Positions 12,726 to 23,790 of a DNA stretch of 64,000 nt are shown here, in pieces. A program made the translations under genes and the position numbers. The stretch lies in assembly GCA_005406025.1 (NCBI GenBank), contig BGZK01000708.1:245590-309589 (forward strand), read 5' to 3'. This DNA is from Eumeta japonica. Taxonomy: Eukaryota; Arthropoda; Insecta; Lepidoptera; Psychidae. Positions within the stretch are counted from its first letter, which is position 1. The number at the start of each line of letters is the position of its first letter. The notes below the pieces were generated by a model that was not told where the DNA came from, searched no databases, and saw only the letters and a list, made by a program, of their open reading frames with translations.

Positions 12726-13105
12726 ACAGAATCGAAACCAATTTCGTTCCTAATTGCGGCCACATACGACGATGAAGGCAATGGGAAACAAAGTGGTTGC
12801 ATTTGCAATGGAGTTCATTTTTTTATTGGCGTATTCTTCTACACCAGAGAGTAAATAGTCACCGCCGCCCATAGACGCTCGTAACTCCAGATGAATCCCC
12901 GTTACCGTACCAGTCTTCTGGAAACGAATAGGATGTGCGATAGAGGAAAAATGGATCACTGAACTCTTATTCACTGGACGAGAACAACAGCGGAAGCTGC
13001 TACTTCGCATCTGTATTCTGTGAGAGAGCGCTATCTCCCAGGTCGAACCGGCCCATCTTCGAGACACGGCCGAGTCGGCTGCGGCATAGCTCTACCACGA
13101 CGGTA
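12726..13105 (+). repeat. Lepidopteran-type dispersed repeat, copy 1
   Basis: Contains TCACCGCCGCCCATAGACG followed by CTCGTAACTCCAGATG, an ATTCTGT motif, CGAACCGGCCCATCTT and GGCATAGCTCTACCAC. The same ordered landmarks recur at 23440-23790 in the same orientation. Repeats with a CCGCCCATGGACxCTxxxAAC core are abundant in Lepidoptera and are usually tails of RTE-like or other LINE/SINE elements (general knowledge, not searched). A 105-codon antisense ORF is a by-product. Confidence 0.7.
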
Positions 13106-13534
13106 TCGCTCTTGCTCTTTGTTCATGCGAGACGAAACGACAGACAGTTAGTAACTGCTAGTAATATATAGTAGTTACAATATTCTCGCGTTGTTTCATA
13201 GGCATCTTACGCATTGTAAAGCAAACCCGTTCGACATTATCTGTAATATATTTCCATGACTACCAAAAGAAAGTCTGTATATTATAAAGATAATAATGTT
13301 CAATTTAATTGCAGTTTAATAGAGTTATATTATTTAATACAATGGTATTGTCTAATTATTATTCATTATCACACTTCATCAATAGCAGTTACTGTCATTG
13401 AAATGGGTTAACGAAGCTCGGCAGCACAGCTGTACGACGGAACTTCGCCCGGCGTCTTTCAAATTGGATGTGGGAATGTGGTAACTTTTCACAGGAGAGC
13501 TTGTTCATGTTTTTTTCCAACAATAAAAAATTAA

Positions 13535-13542
13535 ACACACAC

Positions 13543-13616
<74 letters not shown>
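13535..13616. repeat. Compound (CA)n(TA)n microsatellite
   Basis: A short ACAC-CACACA tract runs into an uninterrupted CATATATA...TATATG tract, about 80 bp in total. It generates low-complexity ORFs on both strands that are not genes. Confidence 0.97.
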
Positions 13617-13618
<2 letters not shown>

Positions 13619-15504
13619 GTAAAACAGTTAAATCCGGCGTGTCTTCACATTGAAGGTGTGTATGAAAAACGAAGACGAGACGATAAAATGTAAGTAATAT
13701 ATATATATACATATACATAAGAGAATGCAACGATTATAGATTTTTTGTCTGACTGTTAGCGCACTTTATTTTAGTTATTTAATACATAAAAAATGTAACA
13801 AAAAAAAGCCGCGCCCCGTCATTCAACATTTTGAGTCCTATCCGCGGTATGGGCCATTTTCACTTTTACCTGCAGTGTGGTGCTGCAACCGCCTTACATG
13901 GTGGTTTCTTACTTAGAAATAAAAATATTGATACACCTATCCTAAAATAGATTTAAATCATATCCCGTAACCAGCAGAAACCTCTGGTTTCAACAACTCA
14001 TGCATCATTTCCCTATTAGGGGAGCCAGGTAAAAGCTATATACTGCTCCTAAGTATAAAAATATTAATTTACTTAGGGGGCTATTAACTTACTATCGAAG
14101 AGATACGCCGTAAACAATCTGAGCGAAAAATTTCCCTCGGCCGAGGGCCGCGCTGTTCATGTCAGACCCGGGCTGAGCAGGCGTATTCCAGAGCAAGCCA
14201 AGTCGTAGTGTCTGACGTATGATCTTGAATTCGCGGTGCTAAATGTATCTGAATTAAGGTACCGCGGTTTCCATTGTCTTACCACTGTGCAGCCGCTTTA
14301 CCCCCTCGAGGTGACAAGAATCACAAAAAAAGCTATTCTCATTTAAATAATTACAGACAGGGTAAGGCTTTGCAGCAAGTGTCCGAGTGCGAAGAATCGA
14401 CAACCGCGTGTGGTGACGAGCTTTCGCAGAGGCCTATATCCAACAGCGATAATGATGAGTGCCATCTATTCAATATATGTCATGTAGTAACATAGGTCGC
14501 TGAAAACGTTACTATAAACCTACTAGTATATCAGAGCACAGCGAAAATGCCAATACTTAAAAATTTTACCATATGGCGCTATCAAGGGACGTTTGGAAAG
14601 ACATTTTTTAAATTAAGTTTTTTATGGAAAACACGTATATAGATAAACATCGAAAGTAAAACGTTATTACAAATTTTCATAGAAATCGGTAAAACCGTTT
14701 GTAAAATATCGCTGTGTAAAGAGAAATGCCAGACTGTGGCCAGAAACGCACTAAATATAGTGTTCACATAATATTCTTTATTTTATTTTTATAAAACTTA
14801 GAAGATATTCGTTTATCATTACTAGTTAGGCTTACTATGCAACAAATAAATAGTACTCATACTGACACAGTCATCTTTCGATGGCAGCAGTAGTGTTATC
14901 ATTTATCACCAGGAAACAAATCGAGAATTAATCGATGATAAATGAAGAAGTAATACATGATTATTATCAATTTTTCAAGTTCTTAATGTAAGCAGAAATT
15001 ATTAAAATGATTAAGTAATTATTGCAAATGATATCTCTCTCGTTTTTTAAATAGCTTTTTAAAATAAATTATTGAATAATGACTTCTTCGAATAATGATA
15101 TCTGTAACGGCGATTTATGGTATCGCCGCCTAAGCCCGCACTTCAGATTGTTTTCTCACAGGCTTCGTAGAAAGGATTTCTTGTTGTGTGATGGGCAAAT
15201 AGTGGAGAGCGTTTTCAGGCGATCAAAACTTCTATATTTCAGCCAAGCTTCATGTGTGACCGTTGGAGTGCAACTGTATCGAATGCACCAATCTAGCTGA
15301 ATTTTATTGATAGTGCATCTGCCTACACATATGAGTTGCATACAGTTTTTAATATGGGGGGCGTGACCATGCATTTTTGCACTCATTATGCGTTGGCGTT
15401 TGTTCGCGGATCTTCCACGCCCTTTTTGTGGGTGCAGGTGCGGGACGGAGGACTTATTGGTTGCCTCATGCCCGGGCATCTTCTCGTCGGGGATACGATC
15501 TACG
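13617..15504. other. No gene seen
   Basis: Mixed sequence with an ACAAATTTTCATAGAAATCGGTAAAACCG block near 14670-14700 resembling the core of the tandem repeat near 9.3 kb. About 15360-15504, just before the LINE fragment, is more GC-rich and may be a fragment of another repeat. ORFs up to 107 codons here carry no recognised motif. Confidence 0.5.
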
Positions 15505-16552
15505 ATACATCATTATGGCATCACGGGTCGATCTTTTGGACTTCTAGAGTCTTATCTAAGTGATAGAATTCAAAGGGTTGACATCAATGGTGAGAGGTCG
15601 TCGGGATCTGCAATCAATATGGGCGTGCCACAGGGTTCAGTTCTTGGACAATTTCTATTCCTACTGTACATGAATGATCTACCACATCTTGTTGAGAATG
15701 GTCATGGGATTGTATTGTTTGCTGATGATACCTACTTACTTTTTAAGATTCATAGGCATAAATCAGCTTTTGACGAAGTAAACAGTACCATCTCTGAAAT
15801 CGTTGAGTGGTTTAGTATTAACAATCTACTGCTCAATGAAAGGAAAACAAAACTTGTAAAATTTTCTCTATCTGATTCTAAATTGATCGACACAAATGTC
15901 ATGGTCAAAAACGAGGTACTGGATATTGTTGACACAACCCTATTTCTTGGTCTCACCTTAGATTCTAAATTACGTTGGAATTCTCATATTACAAGATTAG
16001 CGAAAAGGCTTAGTTCTCCAGCACATGCAGTCAAAAGAATTCGGCGACTTACAAAACGAAAACACCGCAAGACTAGTTTATTTCAGTTGTTTTCATAGTC
16101 TTATGACCTATGGAATTTTGTTATGGGGTCACGCCGCCGATTTTAACACAATTTTCATGCTGCAGAAGCGAGGTATTCGTGCTGTTTATGATCTGAGACC
16201 AATGACATCTCTCAAAGAAAAATTTAAGGAAATTAATATCCTAACCTTAGCATCACAATATATATACGAAAACCTGGTAGATGTCAAAAGAAATATAAAA
16301 TCGTTCCATAAAAGGAGCGACATTCATAACATTAATACTAGACGTAAGAATGATCTTGCTGCTCATAAGACTCGTCTAAGTAAAGTTAATAAATCATTTA
16401 AGGGGATGTGTGTGCGCTTTTATAGTAAGATCCCAACTGAAATTCAAAATTTGCCATTTACTGAGTTTAAACGTCTCGTTAAAAGAAAATTATATGGCAA
16501 GGGCTATTATACCGTATTGGAATATCTTAATGAAAAAAGCCCCTGGGATTGA
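15505..16552 (+). pseudogene. Reverse transcriptase C-terminal half, frameshifted
   Basis: Remnant of the ORF2 polyprotein that would copy element RNA at a nicked target. Visible RT blocks in order are a KLxYYGIRG-like start (HHYGITGRSFGLLESYLS), the GVPQGSVLGQFLFLLYMNDL block, the catalytic FADD box (IVLFADDTYLLF), NNLLLNERKTK and FLGLTLDSKLRWNSHI. A one-base shift near 16045-16065 (ACAAAACGAAAAC) moves the frame, after which the C-terminal part continues from ENTARLVYFSCF to YLNEKSPWD and the stop at 16550-16552. The fingers and endonuclease are absent (truncated). The ATG of the longest ORF at 15388 is artefactual, as the sequence before about 15505 does not look like RT. The protein is non-functional. 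Confidence 0.9.
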
Positions 16553-16781
16553 GCTGCTCGCCTATCGGGTTATATCATATTATTTTTAAATGACGACTAA
16601 ATTATAAATGACTAAATCCTTTGTATTGATGAGTAAAAAGAGCAAGCCTCGAGTTTCTTGCCCATTCTTCTCTCGGTGAATCAGCATTTGGAATGGGCGG
16701 TAATGTCGAAATGAATTTATTAATGACGTATTTCAAATGTAATTTCATTACCTACGAAATAAAGATATTTTTGATTTGATT
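15505..16781 (+). mobile_element. 5'-truncated CR1/Jockey-type non-LTR retrotransposon
   Basis: Homology starts inside the reverse transcriptase domain and continues through the ORF end, a ~230-nt 3' UTR and a terminus of the form AATAAAGATATTTTTGATTTGATT. A second copy of the same 3' end lies at 63420-63936 on the same strand, ending in an almost identical TTTTTGATTTGATT. The 5' truncation is the usual result of target-primed reverse transcription. No clear target-site duplication was found, because the 3' flank is another retroelement. Confidence 0.88.
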
Positions 16782-16863
16782 CGATCCCGACGGATCCAGG
16801 TGGTAGTGGTCTCCTTTCGGGGGTCCATTTCGTGAAGGTCCAGCTCTCGTAGCAAGTCTGGTT

Positions 16864-17340
16864 CTAGTTTTTGGGAGGAGGTGTTGTGAGTAGTTTTCTG
16901 GAAAGGGGTCGGCCGCTCGGCGACCTCTCTTGCGTCGGTGCGATGTTCCAGAGAAATTCATAAGAGCCCTGGTCGGCGATGTCGAACATCCGGCCAGCGA
17001 TGCGCTGGATGAGTTCCTCTACGGTTTCGATACGGAGGTCGCGAGCGATTAGGTACGTCATTTAAGACATACCGTCCCACCCTTATTCCTAATGTCCTGG
17101 TGTATATGAAGTCCGGCAGCTCCAATCCTCCATAGACGACATCCCTCCGTACGAGTACCGCAGTACCTCGGTATGCGATACTCCGGGGGAGACTTCTTCG
17201 CGACGATACACGAACAAATTGGGCAGCCCGAGTTCCTCTCTAGGTCGGAGTTTAGTCTTGCTCAGGAGGACAATGTGAATGTCCTGCGACTGAACGACAG
17301 TCCTAAGGTCTTGCGTCTTTCCGCCGGCGTTCCAGTACAT
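16864..17340 (-). pseudogene. Jockey ORF2: endonuclease start fused to C-terminal tail
   Basis: ORF2 starts at 17340 with MYWNAGGKTQDLRTVVQ, the N-terminal strand of the apurinic-like endonuclease. It continues through QDIHIVLLSKTKLRP (the catalytic Glu of the ETK motif is Lys here, SKTKL) to the EEVSP segment. A frameshift near 17180 is needed to continue into RGTAVLVRRDVV and YTRTLGIRVG. The next residues, RYVLND and (after another shift near 17045) ARDLRIETVEELIQRIAGRM, are the extreme C-terminus of such ORF2 proteins, ending at 16864. About 800 residues are therefore missing. The protein is non-functional. Confidence 0.75.
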
Positions 17341-17345
17341 AACTC

Positions 17346-17650
17346 TTAGGTTGACCGGTGTGCGCCGGAAATATGAATCAGTGCTTGCAACACTGCTTGG
17401 ATTGGGTCCTGGCCAGCCATGACAGTTCGGAGGACCCCTATCAGCTGCTCCTGCAGCCATGCGTTCGGGTCCAGCGGCTCTGGCGGTTGGGAGTTCTAAC
17501 TCATTGGCATCGGTATTGGAGGTCGCGTGGAGGTCAGGACAGTCGGTGGCATCTCGCGTTGTAGCTCTGCCCTTCGCAGTATCATCGGCGGCGGCGTCAT
17601 TGCAGGTCTCGACTCTTGAATGGGCACTGTCTCCGATGGCATCGCTCATA
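17346..17650 (-). pseudogene. Jockey ORF1 (gag-like) C-terminal fragment
   Basis: The minus-strand frame encodes a proline- and methionine-rich stretch (PSETVPIQESRPAMTPPP...), then NAWLQEQLIGVLRTVMAGQD, and a stop at 17346-17348. It is interrupted by an in-frame TAG at 17496-17498. The zinc knuckles expected upstream are not visible. The TAA is followed after 5 nt (GAGTT) by the ATG of ORF2, an arrangement compatible with termination-reinitiation in intact Jockey elements. A longer overlapping ORF of 315 codons uses a different frame here and reaches the real ORF2 frame only at MYWNAGG. Confidence 0.65.
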
Positions 17651-18119
17651 CCACCATCACTGGTTCCGGCGGCTCGAGAGGACGAAACCTTCGGAGGGTC
17701 GGCGAATTCCTCTGGGGGAGAGAGGAATTGCCTCCTTCTTCGCCTTCTCCACGGGAGAAGGTGAAGGTTAACGCTACTTGCGCTCGAAACACTGATTTGT
17801 GGCTGTAGCGTAACGACCGCCGCGGTTCTAGGTCTGTGATTGGTCCTCTCCTTCAAGGCACAATTTCGTATGCAACTCACATGCACATTACATTTAATTC
17901 GAGTTGTAACGTTTATGATATATACAACAAGGTAAAACAAAGTAAATACACGAAAAATAGACGAATACAATTTCTTATAACTAATCCCTACCCGGGTAAT
18001 AAAACAAAGCAAAAAAAATTCTTTAATAAAGCACACACATATATAGTAAATTACAAAACAACTCTTAACCTAAGCCCGTATAAACCAAACCAATATTTTT
18101 CACATCCGATTTAACATTA

Positions 18120-18620
18120 AATGCGCGGCTGTCCGTAACAATATCCAATAATCGTCGGATAAACGTCGATATCGATTTATCGAGTTTTGCACGGGAAATG
18201 GCAACACGTCGCGAGCTAATGCAAAAAAAAAACACGTTGACATTGGTTGACAGTGACAGTTAACTGCTTGCGAGTTTTATGTGAAGTTGTTTTGCTGTTT
18301 ATTGCGTTTTTTTTGTTTTTTTTTAATCTAACGACTTGACATTTTAAATGGACACCGATACCATCGAATCTTTTGACCGCGGCTCGAACATGAATACTTC
18401 TGCTTCTAATGATAACGCCAGTGCGAACTTGTAACCGACCTATTAATTACATATAATGACAATCCCGTCATCACACTGACGGCATTTTATAGCATTTACA
18501 ATTGTTGTGCCCGTGTTGCATTTACGAACGATATGCAAACAGAAAATACGCTAAAAGTGATGTGAAGCAAGTTCACTTTTATTGTGAAAGTCTGATTTTG
18601 TAAAAATAAAAACTGCTTAT
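18120..18620 (+). other. Small unassigned ORF with promoter-like leader (possible short gene or retrocopy)
   Basis: A 28-codon ORF (18348-18434) begins MDTDTIESFDRGSNM. A one-base shift at its end would open a further ~46 codons in another frame (VTDLLITYNDNPVITLTAFY and on to a TGA near 18566), followed by TGTGAAAGTC and an AAATAAAAAC polyadenylation-like signal near 18605. Upstream are GTCGATATCGATTTATCGAG, which contains a DREF-like TATCGAT, and a TTGACAGTGACAGTT leader typical of moth 5' UTRs. Composition differs from the flanks. I do not recognise the product, and it may be a processed pseudogene. Confidence 0.25.
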
Positions 18621-21600
18621 AATTATAAATTGATGAACTTTTTTAACTAAGCGTTATTGGCGTTGCATATTATCGTTTGGATACTATTTTTAAGATACTA
18701 TTTGCATTCGTGACCGGAGCGGCTATGACGGCTTGGTATTCCCTTCTATGTATATAAAAGAATTGTTAATTTAATATGATATGTATTGAATTTGGACTTT
18801 GGATACTTAATAGCATTAAAAATAAAAATTCAATAAATCAATAGGTAAAAGAACATTTTATAATAATAACAATTAAATTAATTATTCTTTTGATAATACA
18901 GCTCCAAGTAATGGTTTGTTTTTCAATTGAACATAACGTTTATTAAAGGGTCGAAGATACTTCAATGAAATTACGAATGTCACATTTTTTTTTTATAGAA
19001 ATATAAAAATAATGTTCAGGATTTTAAGCTCTTCACGCCACTGAAGTCTCGCACTAAATCTGTACACGTTTGGAATATATCAGGGGTAATCCTGGTAGTA
19101 GCGAACATCCGGGACCTAGATTTGGGAATGGGCTTAAAAGGTAATGTATTTTTGTGGTCGACCGCCTTGACATATGGAGCGCGAAAGGGCTGACAATTTA
19201 GGGCCTCGCGAGCGCCGCACGCGCCTCCGGGTGAACGATTACGACGTTAATATGTATTTACATTTTGTTAAACTTGAATCAACGGGCCGAGCGCAATTTT
19301 GTTTATTTGTTGTTTCCACTCTGTTTAGCTTCCCTCCCATCTTTGCTACAATAAAGTGATTATTGTAATTTTAATACAACAGCAACAATATTTATGGAAA
19401 TAACAAATCCACTTTGTCGCTATTGCAAATATTGATGTTATTACATTACCAGAATAGGTACAAGGTCATGTAGTTAACAACAATAAAAAAAATTAGATTT
19501 CAATTTGATCCACTTAGGCTTTACGTAAGTAAATAAGTAAACGATAATACAAATAAATCATACATAAAATTACTGATATTTATAACTTTTTTTTAAATGA
19601 ATATATACTGGAATTGTAACACTAAGGCGTTTTATATTATTAATTACCCTTTCACAGCAAAAAATCACTATAGATAACCTCAAATAAATTCGTCTAGATT
19701 GTCAACGGTCGTGTAGTACACCATACTTGCATTCGTCACGTACAAACACAAGCTATCGGAACTGCACCCGGGGCTCGTGGCGGAGCTGCCTATGCTGTAC
19801 CGAACGGAAGTCGTAGGTTATCAAAAAATTAAATTACTAAGTTACCAAAAAAAGAATTTCAAAATACAATAAGAGATATTCAAACACGGACATAATAAAT
19901 AATAAAAGAACGCCGATGCTGTGTCATATATTTTTCAATAAAATATTCGGTCCGTGGAGCTCGTGGCCGGCTCGCGCGAGGCTTGTGTGAGCGGCAAATG
20001 GCCCGGACTAATGCTTAGAGTTACGGCCCCGCGCGCGGCGGCGCCGGCTCCGCGACCGGTGCGATACGAAATCAGTTTGAATTGAGCCGAGTTGAGGTGG
20101 TCGTCTCAAGAAAAGTGATCTGCGTGAAAGGTTTTCATATTTAAGTAAATTTATATTAATTCTAGACATATTCTCTAATTATGTGAAAAAAAAATTCTAA
20201 AATGAAGGAGACTTTAAAATGGTGTAAAGTTTAAAATACATGTTAATATGTTAGTTTATAATTTGATTCGAGTATTCTCGAATATTTTTTTTAAATTCAT
20301 AATTTGTCAAATCTCTTGTTTGCATACGGTTGATCAACAAGTATATGACGCGTGCGAAAAGCGGGTTTTATCATGCAACGTTTGTATAAAATATTTTCTT
20401 TATATCGAAAGCGTGTGCATCATGGTCTAGCCTGACGCGTTACAAACTACGACTTCACGATCAACGTGACCAAGTAGGCGTATGAGCTCGCAAAAAAAGA
20501 GTGCAATACATAAATATACAATCTAACTCCAATAAATCTCATTAGCGGTTACAAAGTAGATTTACAAATGTTATGTGCCTTAATTTTAACCGTATATAAG
20601 AACTGCGGAGAAAATAAAGGGTACTTTTTTAACTAATTAATTAATTATTTTCTTACTCATTATATTTTTAAACAATCTACGGAGCTCTTGTACTTTTAGT
20701 TTGTGCTTAATTATACGTAACTTAATTAGCATTAATTAGTTAGAAACGAGATTTTTTTTACTACCCGTACGAATTCGATAAATAGCATATAATTATCTAA
20801 AACGAAATAGTAGTACTTATTACTTCAAATTAAATGAATAAAAAATAAATACTTATAATCATAAGACATGGGTTTTGGGTCGATATATATATATACTTCA
20901 AAAAATGAGCGTTCACGTATTAACATATTTAATAGAAATCAAATTGTGACTAAAGAGAAAACAAAAAGAAACACTGCACTGCTGAAAGAAATGTATCGCT
21001 TAAAAAAGAAATTCAAATTAGATTTACCTTTGCACTTCCCGATTGTTGTGATCCTAAACCCTGTATTAAACCCTTAAGGGTAAACAAACGCTCAGGCTTT
21101 GTACCCTTTGTCAAGTCAGTAAATTTTGTAGACTTGAGTTTCTTATTCCTATTTAACAAACAGGCATTTAGCTCACACAGAGGCGTGCGTCGCTAAGTCT
21201 ACGACTGTTCTTAGACTCAGTAGACATTTGCTCCTGAATGATTGATCACAGCTCTTTCGGCGCCAATACGCACAGGACTTCAGAGGCGAAGGCTTCCGAG
21301 TAGTGGAAATTTAAGAACTACGTTCGCTCCCTTATTCATGCAGGTAGAAGTACATCGTCGCGAACGTCAAGAGGACATCCGTTTGAGCCACGGGGACGGG
21401 AGCGAGTGTTCACTTTTCACTCGATCGACATGTAACGAAAGACGCATGACCTTTCCGAGGTCGTCAGGTCACCTTAGAGCTGAATCACTGAACGGGCTAG
21501 CATTAAACATGCTTGCGCAGGTAGAGCTCAATGTTCGAGAGGGATACGGATTTTTTTGTATGTTCTCACAAAGTTTTAGAAGATGTTCGTGGATTTTCAT

Positions 21601-21894
21601 GTTAGGTGTGATGATGTGTTTACGTTGTACCGTAAGTGAGTATAGTAAAAAGTTGACGTCGTGGTTCAGCAAGGAGATGGTGAGGATCATATCTGTAGAT
21701 GCAGATGATGAGTGACTAACACGAGTGTCAGAATTCATTCTAGAGCAGATGAAAAGCTTTATTTTGCTTCTAAGCAGAAAAGCAGTTACAAGTCACGCCA
21801 TTGGCATGAATGAAGGCTTTATTCGAAATACTTAAAATTTAAAATACCTCTAATTTGACATTGCTGTTGAAGCTCATAGCTTTCTTAATGTGCT
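18621..21894. other. No gene seen; one CpG-rich patch
   Basis: AT-rich sequence with a CpG-rich stretch at about 19930-20090 that could be regulatory. A 157-codon ORF at 21242-21715 has no recognisable domain, and a comparable ORF runs antisense to it, so coding is unproven. Confidence 0.5.
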
Positions 21895-21921
21895 GGAAGT
21901 AGGACTATATGTCCTACTTCC
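21895..21921. repeat. 11-bp perfect hairpin
   Basis: GGAAGTAGGAC, a 5-nt TATAT spacer and GTCCTACTTCC form a perfect inverted repeat. It is isolated in AT-rich sequence. It is a possible remnant of a palindromic element, with no function assigned. Confidence 0.85.
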
Positions 21922-23439
21922 ATTAAATATAACTGATTTATTATTTTTATTATGTGTATATTATACGTTTATTTATTAATTATTATTTATTTATTAAATT
22001 TATTCCTGATTATGATTTTTTTTTCAAATATCTAATTAAAATAGTCTTTGGGGCATATCCAAGTAGTAATTTCGAAATTAGATAATAATGTATTTAACCA
22101 ACTTATAGAAAACTAGGGTTAAATTAGAAATATATTGGAGAAAAATATATAAATAAAACAACCTACGTTTTTCTGAACGCACTAACCGTAGGTATTCTGT
22201 CTTGCAATTAACATTAATAAAAAAGTCCTAGTAAATCACTTCTTACGGCTCTAGCCTTTTTTATAGTTCTTAGTTATTTTTCCGTAGTTTTTTAGTTTTT
22301 GTTTTTATTTCACACTTTTTGGTGATCTATTCTTAAAGGTGACGTAATAACGTAAAGGCATTTTCAATTAATTATGTTCATTTTTTGTTCTTATAGCATG
22401 TGCTAAGTAGCAGAAAGGTATTTCGAAATTATTATTATTATTATCCTATTTTTTAGGTTCGTTGTAATATTATAATTCAATAAAAGTTTATTTTTTGTTG
22501 AAATGTCACAATGTTCTCTAAAATTATTTTCTTATTATTTTAATATAGGAGATAATACCACTTGGAGTCATTTGGTCTGTATACGCAGTTGTTGTGATGT
22601 TAATATGAGCAGTGACTTATTACGAGAGGACTTTGTTCTCATCAACTCATATTTTCTCTGTTGGAAAAAATAGTATCTTTTAACGATGTATAATTTTGTT
22701 GTATGGATCACAATATAGCACGGAGGACTGTGTTATTTATTCATATTTTCAATCGTCGTGGAAATCAATTTACTGACGTTTTAAATAAAATATTGAGGCG
22801 TCATTATGGTAAGAAAATGCTTTTTGTCCGGAGTGATTATGAAATGTTTTAGAAGAGTTCTGTTCAACGAAGTAATTAAATTCGACTGAGCCGTAACATC
22901 CAAAACAAGGACGCACGTTCGCCGGGGAGCTACCCGCCCGCCGCCTCGACGTGTCCGGGACGGCGGCCGCTTGCAGCAGATTTTTTTCAGTTTTCACAGA
23001 TCATTTCTTACTATCTCAGGTCGGACTTTATGAAACGGAAGTCTTTAGGCTTATTGTTGTCGCGGAAGCGTTTGACCACCTTTTCGCGAAGTCACGGATT
23101 GAGGATATCGAATACGTATTTTGCTTGGGGTCGTCGCGGCAGGTTTTAATCTCTCCGCCGGGGATTTTGTTCTGAACGAGGACCCGGCGCGCGTCGGGGT
23201 CCGCCGGAGACCGTCGCCACCGATGAAATAGCGACTTCCTGTACTGATATTAATCAATGCGGTCTCGGAGGGTCGGCTCGAGTGGCTTTGTCCGAATTAA
23301 GTTAAAAACTCGCCGGTCACTTCGCCCGCGCTCAACTTCGAGCCCGGCACCTTGTGTTCCGCAGCCGACTACCTTACTTCGACCATTGAGCCGCCGACGC
23401 TAGGGTGTGTTCAGTATTCCAAAGAGGAAGGCACAACAA
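21922..23439. other. No gene seen; CpG-rich patch at its right side
   Basis: 22890-23400 is markedly CpG-rich relative to surroundings and could contain a promoter, enhancer or old exon. ORFs of 68-75 codons on both strands do not resemble known proteins. The remainder is AT-rich and featureless. Confidence 0.5.
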
Positions 23440-23790
23440 AACAACTTTTTCTAACTAGAAAGTTTTTTTATTGCATAGTCGAGGAACTAATGAGCAGGCG
23501 AGCCATAATAGAGTAGAAGCTCACCGTCGCCCATGGACGCTCACAACTCCATACCTACCAACGCGTTATTGGCTTCTCGGGAAATAATAGCATATCTAAT
23601 GGAAGGAGATCGGGTCAAGGCAATGAAGAAAGGGGAGAGTGGGCCACCGGAACTCTCACTCTCTGAATGAAATGTAAAAGCGGTACTCACTGCTTCACGT
23701 CCTTATTCTGTCAGACTGTGATTCTCATCGATCGCACCGGTCCATTTTTGTGCTGCAACCAAGTATGGCTCTACCACAATAAAGATATAA
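23440..23790 (+). repeat. Lepidopteran-type dispersed repeat, copy 2
   Basis: Carries CTCACCGTCGCCCATGGACG followed by CTCACAACTCCATA, a TATTCTGT motif, TCGCACCGGTCCATTTT and GTATGGCTCTACCACAAT. These match the ordered landmarks of 12726-13105 on the same strand, with substantial substitutions. It ends with AATAAAGATA, which resembles a retroelement 3' end. Confidence 0.7.

Larger units (their letters stand above)
16782..17850 (-). mobile_element. Internally deleted Jockey-type LINE, minus strand
   Basis: Reading leftwards, the element has a proline-rich gag (ORF1) C-terminus, the start of ORF2 with an APE-type endonuclease, then an abrupt jump near 17085-17095 to the ORF2 C-terminal tail and 3' UTR. 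The remaining endonuclease and the whole reverse transcriptase core are missing. Its 3' end abuts the 3' end of the plus-strand LINE at 16781, so the two lie tail to tail. The 5' boundary is uncertain: sequence up to about 18115 stays open in one frame but has no recognisable gag motif. I place the limit near 17850 with low confidence. Confidence 0.75.

Noticed and set aside
13395..13730. 111-codon minus-strand and 61-codon plus-strand ORFs
   Set aside because: They translate the CA/TA microsatellite and have no independent protein signal.
17459..17808. Plus-strand ORFs of 62-101 codons
   Set aside because: They are antisense shadows of the GC-rich minus-strand Jockey gag/ORF2 region.
21242..21715. 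157-codon plus-strand ORF as a host gene
   Set aside because: No recognisable domain, an overlapping 89-codon antisense ORF, and no promoter or splice context.
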